Source: Serratia marcescens subsp. marcescens ATCC 13880 (GTDB lineage: Bacteria; Pseudomonadota; Gammaproteobacteria; Enterobacterales; Enterobacteriaceae). From it: DNA of 64,000 nt. Made by a program: the position numbers and the translations under genes. Below, piece after piece: positions 59,462 through 64,000 of the stretch. The notes under the pieces were generated by a model that did not search any database, was not told where the DNA came from, and was given only the letters and a program-made list of their open reading frames with translations. How positions within the stretch are numbered: position 1 is the first letter of the stretch; every line of letters begins with the position of its first letter. The stretch is taken from the NCBI RefSeq assembly GCF_017299535.1, contig NZ_CP071238.1:1240001-1304000 (forward strand). Direction: 5' to 3'.

Positions 59462-60187
59462 ATGAGCTTCTTCAGTACCAGCAATATTCTGGTGCATATT
59501 CCGCTTGGCGCGGGCGGTTACGATCTGTCGTGGATCGAAGCCATCGGCACACTGTTCGGGTTGCTGTGCATCTGGTACGCCAGCCAGGAAAAAATCATCA
59601 ACTACCTGTTCGGCCTGATCAACGTCACGCTGTTCGCGGTGATTTTCTTCCAGATCCAGCTGTACGCCAGCCTGCTGCTGCAGCTGTTTTTCTTCGGCGC
59701 CAATATTTACGGTTGGTATGCCTGGAGCCGCCAAACCCAGGATAACCAGGCCGAGCTGCAGATCCGCTGGCTGCCGCTGCCGAAAGCGTTGGCCTGGGCG
59801 GCGGTTTGCGTCATCGGCATCGGCCTGATGACCTTCAACATCGACCGCGTGTTCGCCTGGCTGACGCAGATTGCGGTGGCGGTGATGCAAGGGCTGGGGC
59901 TGAACGTGCAGATGCCGACGCTGCAGCCGGACGCGTTCCCGTTCTGGGATTCGGCGATGATGGTGCTCTCCATCGTGGCGATGATCCTGATGACGCGCAA
60001 GTACGTGGAAAACTGGCTGCTGTGGGTGGTTATCGATGTCATCAGCGTGGCGATCTTCGCCTACCAGGGCGTGTACGCGATGGCGCTGGAGTATGTCATT
60101 CTGACGCTGATCGCCCTGAACGGCTCCTGGCTGTGGATCAAGAGCGCCGGGCGCAACCGTTCCAATCCGCTCTCTTCCGCACCGTAA
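59462..60187 (+). CDS. pnuC: Nicotinamide riboside transporter PnuC
   Basis: Inner-membrane facilitator for nicotinamide riboside. The 241-residue product has about seven to eight hydrophobic helices. The first part (WIEAIGTLFGLLCIWYASQEKIINYLFG) and the C-terminal half contain the usual aromatic and Asn residues of the substrate channel. It shares the NadR-controlled transcript with nadA and provides the salvage branch next to the synthesis gene. Confidence 0.95.
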   Translation: MSFFSTSNILVHIPLGAGGYDLSWIEAIGTLFGLLCIWYASQEKIINYLFGLINVTLFAVIFFQIQLYASLLLQLFFFGANIYGWYAWSRQTQDNQAELQIRWLPLPKALAWAAVCVIGIGLMTFNIDRVFAWLTQIAVAVMQGLGLNVQMPTLQPDAFPFWDSAMMVLSIVAMILMTRKYVENWLLWVVIDVISVAIFAYQGVYAMALEYVILTLIALNGSWLWIKSAGRNRSNPLSSAP

Positions 60188-60194
60188 CAACGCA

Positions 60195-60217
60195 GAGGGC
60201 GCCGTGATGGCGCCCTC
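60195..60217. terminator. Hairpin between convergent pnuC and zitB
   Basis: GAGGGCGCC (60195-60203) and GGCGCCCTC (60209-60217) make a perfect 9-bp stem. Neither side has a T-run, so it may be a weak or Rho-assisted terminator for both genes. Confidence 0.45.
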
Positions 60218-60222
60218 GTGGC

Positions 60223-61185
60223 TTAGTGGTGATGTCCCAGATGGGAATGCGCTTCGGCATGTGAGTGTTCACTCGGCTCCGGCGCCCGGTTGATACCGCA
60301 GTCCGGCGTCTCGCAGTGCCGGTACTCCATCTGGATGGTCACGTGGCCGATCTTGTAGTGTTCCAACAGATAAGCCTGGATGCGTTGCAACAGCCCATCG
60401 TGGTCATGCGGCGGGATCACCTGCGCATGCAGCGTCATCAGCTTCTGTTCGCCGATCTGCCAGACGTGTACGTGGTGGATATTGCGCACTTCCGGGATGT
60501 TCAGGCACAGGTCTTTTTGCAGCTTGGCGATGTCGACCTCCTGCGGCGTGCCTTCCAGCAGCTCGTGGAAGCTCTCCTTCAGCAGCCGCCAGGCGCTACG
60601 CAGCACCAGACAGGAGACCAGCACCGACAGGATCGGGTCAATCGGCGTCCAGCCGGTGGCGAGAATGACGATGGCGGCGACGATGGCGCCCACCGAGCCG
60701 AGCAGGTCGCCCAGCACATGCAGCGCGGCCGCCCTCACGTTGATATTTTTCTCTTCGCTGCCGCGATGCAGCAGCCAGAAGGCGAACAGGTTCGCCAGCA
60801 GCCCCGCTATGGCGATGATCAGCATCGGAGTACCCATCACCGGCTGTGGTTCGAAGAAACGCCGTATCGCCTCCCACAGGATGAATACCACGATCACCAG
60901 TAGCGCCGCGGCGTTGAGGAAGGCCGCCAGGGTGGTCAGGCGCAGATAGCCGAAGGTGTGGCGCGCGTTGGGCTTGCGCTGGGAAAAGTGCACCGCCATC
61001 AGCGCCACCAACAGCGCGGCGGCATCGGTCAGCATGTGCCCGGCGTCGGCCAACAGCGCCAGCGAGCCGGACAACAGGCCGCCGGCCACTTCGGCCACCA
61101 TAAAGACGGCGGTGACTAAAAAAGCGGTCAGTAGGCGTTTACTATTACTGTCTTTCGGCAGGTGTACGTGTGGAGTGTCCGACAT
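60223..61185 (-). CDS. zitB: Zinc efflux transporter ZitB (cation diffusion facilitator)
   Basis: Inner-membrane zinc/proton antiporter of the CDF family. The 320-residue product has six membrane helices. Metal-site motifs are HMLTD near residue 52 ([12 protein letters not shown]) and HVLGD near 157. A cytoplasmic C-terminal domain ([20 protein letters not shown]) is followed by a His-rich tail ([14 protein letters not shown]). The ATG overlaps the stop of the upstream sensor-kinase gene (TAATG), so it is probably the distal gene of that operon. In E. coli zitB is single and zinc-induced. Confidence 0.95.
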   Translation of the reverse strand: MSDTPHVHLPKDSNSKRLLTAFLVTAVFMVAEVAGGLLSGSLALLADAGHMLTDAAALLVALMAVHFSQRKPNARHTFGYLRLTTLAAFLNAAALLVIVVFILWEAIRRFFEPQPVMGTPMLIIAIAGLLANLFAFWLLHRGSEEKNINVRAAALHVLGDLLGSVGAIVAAIVILATGWTPIDPILSVLVSCLVLRSAWRLLKESFHELLEGTPQEVDIAKLQKDLCLNIPEVRNIHHVHVWQIGEQKLMTLHAQVIPPHDHDGLLQRIQAYLLEHYKIGHVTIQMEYRHCETPDCGINRAPEPSEHSHAEAHSHLGHHH

Positions 61186-64000
61186 TATTCATCCTTATGC
61201 ATAGCGAAAGTGGGGGCGGCGGCGAGCAGAGCGTCCAGCTCCGGTTCTATCTGCGCCACTGACGCCTTTAATTTAGTATAAGCGGCGGCGGCAAGTTCGC
61301 CCCGACGTGCGGTTTCCACCAGTTGCTGGCACAGCCGCGCGGCTTCCGGCAACTGCAGCATCAGCAGGCTGCCCTTGATGCGGTGCGCCGCCTGTTCCAG
61401 GCGTGGCCAGTCGCTCGCGGCGACGGCATCCGCGAGCCGCTGCCGGTCTTGCCGCAGCGTGTCGTTGAGCGTCTGCGCCAGCCGCTGCATCATGGCGCGA
61501 TCGCCGCCCGCCATCTCAGCCAGCGTTTGCCGTAGGTCAGTAAGGACTGACTTTTCTTCCTGAGCCTGCGGTTGCTGAGCCAATACCTGGCCGATTGCCG
61601 CCAGTGAAATCGGCTTGGTCAGGAAGTGGTCGATCGCCACCAGGCCCGGCGGGATGCGGGTAAACTCCTGCACGTCTGCCGAGCAGAGCACGATGCGGCA
61701 AGGCGGGCGCTGCAACCGCTGTTCGTCGCGCCGGATCAGCCTGGCCAGCGTCAGTCCGTCCGGGCGCGGCATGTTATAGTCGATAAACAGCAGATCGAAC
61801 GGCTGTCGGCGCTGGGTCTTCAGCAGCGCATAGCCTTGTTCGAAGCGGGCCGGCTGTAATCCGAAGTGGCGCAGCTGGCGTTCCATCAGCAACAGATTGG
61901 TGGGATGATCGTCGATCAGCGCGGTACGCATGGCGGAAGACGGCAGATCAAAGCTACGTTCTGCCGGGGCGACAGCCGGCGGCGAGCCGCTCAGCTCGAC
62001 CGGTATCGCGACCTCGACGCGTGTACCGACGCCCGGCTGCGAGTGCAACGCGATGCGGCCGCCCATCTGTTCGACGATTTCTTTGCAGATCGACAGGCCC
62101 AAACCGGTTCCTTGCACCGAGATGCGTTGCGCGCCGCGCGCGCGGTAAAACGGTTGAAACAGCTTGCCCACCTCATCGGCGGCGATGCCGCAGCCGCTGT
62201 CGTTCACCGTCAGATGCAATTCCCCCTGCCGCTCATCCTGCGCGCGCCAGCCGACTTCGACCTGAATGGCGCCGCGCGGCGTGAACTTTATCGCGTTGTT
62301 TATCAGGTTGTTAGCCACCTGAAGTAAACGCTCACCATCAATAATCACCGCCTCCGGCAGCGCCGGATCCGCCACCACGCTCAGCGTCAACGGCCGATCG
62401 CCGATCAGCGGTCGGTAAAGGGCGTCGATGCGCGCGACCCAGGGGCGCAGCGCCACCGGTTTTGGCGCTAACGTCAACGACCCGGTTTCCAGCCGCGCGT
62501 GATCCTGCAGGTCGTTGAGCAGGTTGAGCAGCGATGAGGCCGAACTGTAAATCACCGGCAGGCCTTCCGGCGCAGGTTGGCGTTTGAGCTCCAGTTCCAG
62601 CAGGCCGAGGATGGCATGCATCGGCGTGCGCAGTTCATGGCTGACGGTGGCGAGGAATTTGCTCTTCATGCGATTTTCCGCTTCGGCGCGGCGGCGCGCC
62701 TGCTCGAGCTCTTCGCGTTCGCGTTTTTCACGGCGCTGCAGCATGAAACGGCGCAGCGTCAGCGCCAACAGCAGCACGGTAGCGGCGGCCAACAGCGCCA
62801 GCAGCCAGGTGGTCTGCGGCGGCATGCGGTTGTCGTTCACCGCGTCGATCAGGTTGCTGCGATCGACGATCCACTCGTCGCGCAGCGATTGCAGGGTATC
62901 CGCCGGGATCTGCATCAGGTTCTTATCGAGGATCGCCAGCAGCAGCGGCTGATCGCGGCGCACGCCGAAAGCCACCGGATAGGGGATGTTGTTGGCGGCG
63001 AAGGCCAGCTTGATGGCGCCGGAATAGCGCGACAGCGCCAAAAAGTTGGCGGAGATGACGTTATCCACCAGCGCATCCAGCTGGCCGTTGGCCAGCGCGT
63101 CGTACATCGACTTGCTGTCGGCGAAGCTGACGGTCTGTTCCTGTTCCGGCACCAGCCCCTGCGCCAAATCGCCCTGCAGCACGCCGATGCGCTTGCCGGC
63201 CAGATCGCCCCAGGTCGAGACGCCGTTGGCATACTGGCCGACGTAAACGCCCCACAGCGAACGGTGGATCGGCATGCTGGCGCTGTAGCGCGCCTTGACG
63301 CCGCGCGCCAGCGGCAGGGCGGCGCGGAAGCTGGCCTGGCCGGATTGCACCAGCTGATCGGCCTGCTCGGCGTTGCGCGCCCACAGCGGCGCGAAACGCA
63401 GCCCGGTGTTTTGCGCGATGATGTTGAGAATATCGATGGCGTAGCCGCGCGGCTGGCCGTCGGAGCCGCGGTAGGCGAACGGGAAATTGTTCTCGATGGC
63501 GGCGTAGTAAACCACGCGGTGGCTCGCCACCCAATTCTTCTCCATCGTCGTCAGATCGGCATTGCCGGTATCGAGGTAGCTGGGGATCTTTTTGCTCCAG
63601 CGGCTCTGCAGGGCATTCATCAGCTCCATCGGTGCGTCGGCGATGGCGGTGTCCAGCGTATCTATCAGCCGCGGGTCGGCGGCGGCGAACACGAAGGACA
63701 GGTTGCCCAGGTTCTCGTTGCTTTCAATCTGATAGAGCTGGCCGAGCTGCAACTGGTCGATGATAAAGCTGGCGCTGGCCTCGTCGGCGATAAAGTAGTC
63801 GCTGCTGCCGTTGAGCAGCGAATAGACCGCCTGCAGGTTGTTGTCGTAGCGCTGGATCTGCGACGCCACCGCCTGCAGGGCGCCGCCGGACTGCATGTCG
63901 GTCAGCGCGCCGATCGCGACGCGGGCATTGGCGGAGTTGAGCATCACCGGCCGATCGTTGCTGCGGTCGCGCAATACGCGCAGGTTGCTGACGTAATAGG
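61185..64000 (-). CDS. Hybrid sensor histidine kinase, BvgS/EvgS type, N-terminus outside window
   Basis: About 937 residues of an inner-membrane hybrid kinase are visible; the frame is open to base 64000. Order: the end of a first and a complete second periplasmic solute-binding domain, and a membrane helix ([18 protein letters not shown], near 62790). A dimerisation box follows with the phospho-histidine in [10 protein letters not shown] (codon at 62637-62639), then the ATPase domain ([26 protein letters not shown]). A receiver domain has its aspartate in [11 protein letters not shown] (codon 61779-61781), and an Hpt domain has its histidine in AAHRIKGSL (codon 61383-61385). No PAS domain is seen between membrane and kinase. 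No partner response regulator lies downstream. Signal unknown. Confidence 0.9.
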   Translation of the reverse strand, partial: YYVSNLRVLRDRSNDRPVMLNSANARVAIGALTDMQSGGALQAVASQIQRYDNNLQAVYSLLNGSSDYFIADEASASFIIDQLQLGQLYQIESNENLGNLSFVFAAADPRLIDTLDTAIADAPMELMNALQSRWSKKIPSYLDTGNADLTTMEKNWVASHRVVYYAAIENNFPFAYRGSDGQPRGYAIDILNIIAQNTGLRFAPLWARNAEQADQLVQSGQASFRAALPLARGVKARYSASMPIHRSLWGVYVGQYANGVSTWGDLAGKRIGVLQGDLAQGLVPEQEQTVSFADSKSMYDALANGQLDALVDNVISANFLALSRYSGAIKLAFAANNIPYPVAFGVRRDQPLLLAILDKNLMQIPADTLQSLRDEWIVDRSNLIDAVNDNRMPPQTTWLLALLAAATVLLLALTLRRFMLQRREKREREELEQARRRAEAENRMKSKFLATVSHELRTPMHAILGLLELELKRQPAPEGLPVIYSSASSLLNLLNDLQDHARLETGSLTLAPKPVALRPWVARIDALYRPLIGDRPLTLSVVADPALPEAVIIDGERLLQVANNLINNAIKFTPRGAIQVEVGWRAQDERQGELHLTVNDSGCGIAADEVGKLFQPFYRARGAQRISVQGTGLGLSICKEIVEQMGGRIALHSQPGVGTRVEVAIPVELSGSPPAVAPAERSFDLPSSAMRTALIDDHPTNLLLMERQLRHFGLQPARFEQGYALLKTQRRQPFDLLFIDYNMPRPDGLTLARLIRRDEQRLQRPPCRIVLCSADVQEFTRIPPGLVAIDHFLTKPISLAAIGQVLAQQPQAQEEKSVLTDLRQTLAEMAGGDRAMMQRLAQTLNDTLRQDRQRLADAVAASDWPRLEQAAHRIKGSLLMLQLPEAARLCQQLVETARRGELAAAAYTKLKASVAQIEPELDALLAAAPTFAMHKDE

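Overview
The window is chromosomal core sequence from a GC-rich enterobacterium, most likely Serratia marcescens or a very close relative. Gene order follows the 15-17 min region of the E. coli map (nagE-glnS-chiPQ-fur-fldA-ybfEF-seqA-pgm-kdp-ybgA-phrB-ybgI-pxpBCA-nei-gltA-sdh-suc-cyd-tol-pal-cpoB-tRNA-nadA-pnuC-zitB). The clearest species pointer is a periplasmic chitobiase behind chiPQ, 885 codons long, whose catalytic Asp-Glu pair falls at codons 539/540 as in the crystallised S. marcescens enzyme. I see no insertion sequence, prophage, CRISPR array or replication origin.

Layout. 1-8.2 kb: the 3' part of nagE (GlcNAc PTS permease), glnS, and a chitin-oligosaccharide operon chiP-chiQ-ctb whose leader carries a 17-nt match to the pairing region of the small RNA ChiX. 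8.3-14.8 kb: fur, fldA, ybfE and ybfF on the minus strand, then seqA and pgm, then a His-rich PadR-type regulator with a DUF3861 gene where E. coli has speF-potE. 14.8-22.8 kb: the kdpFABCDE potassium system on the minus strand, with a KdpE-box-like promoter element and a terminator-like hairpin between kdpC and kdpD. 23.2-33.5 kb: ybfA, a DUF523-DUF1722 gene, phrB, a periplasmic cyclic-nucleotide phosphodiesterase homologue, ybgI, a 5-oxoproline cluster (pxpBCA, two DUF969/DUF979 membrane proteins, pcp) and nei.

33.5-45.4 kb: TCA-cycle block, with gltA divergent from sdhCDAB-sucABCD; hairpins lie between sdhB/sucA, sucA/sucB and sucB/sucC. 45.4-51.1 kb: a secreted 5'-nucleotidase-family enzyme, then cydABX-ybgE. 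51.2-56.9 kb: the envelope operon ybgC-tolQRAB-pal-cpoB. 57.05-57.87 kb: six tRNA genes (Lys-Val-Lys-Lys-Val-Lys), with decayed tRNA-Lys 3' ends in or after the spacers. 58.4-64 kb: nadA-pnuC (NAD synthesis and vitamin uptake), then on the minus strand a BvgS/EvgS-type hybrid sensor kinase, cut by the window end, whose stop overlaps the start of zitB.

Most of the window is well-known housekeeping sequence. The observations I consider most worth a second look are: the interrupted tRNA-Lys 3' fragments; the three-copy operator in front of the PadR-DUF3861 pair; the sensor kinase-zitB coupling; the pcp/pxp/DUF969-DUF979 neighbourhood; the 15-bp inverted repeat in sdhB-sucA; and the kdpC-kdpD hairpin. 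None of these is proven to be a new system.
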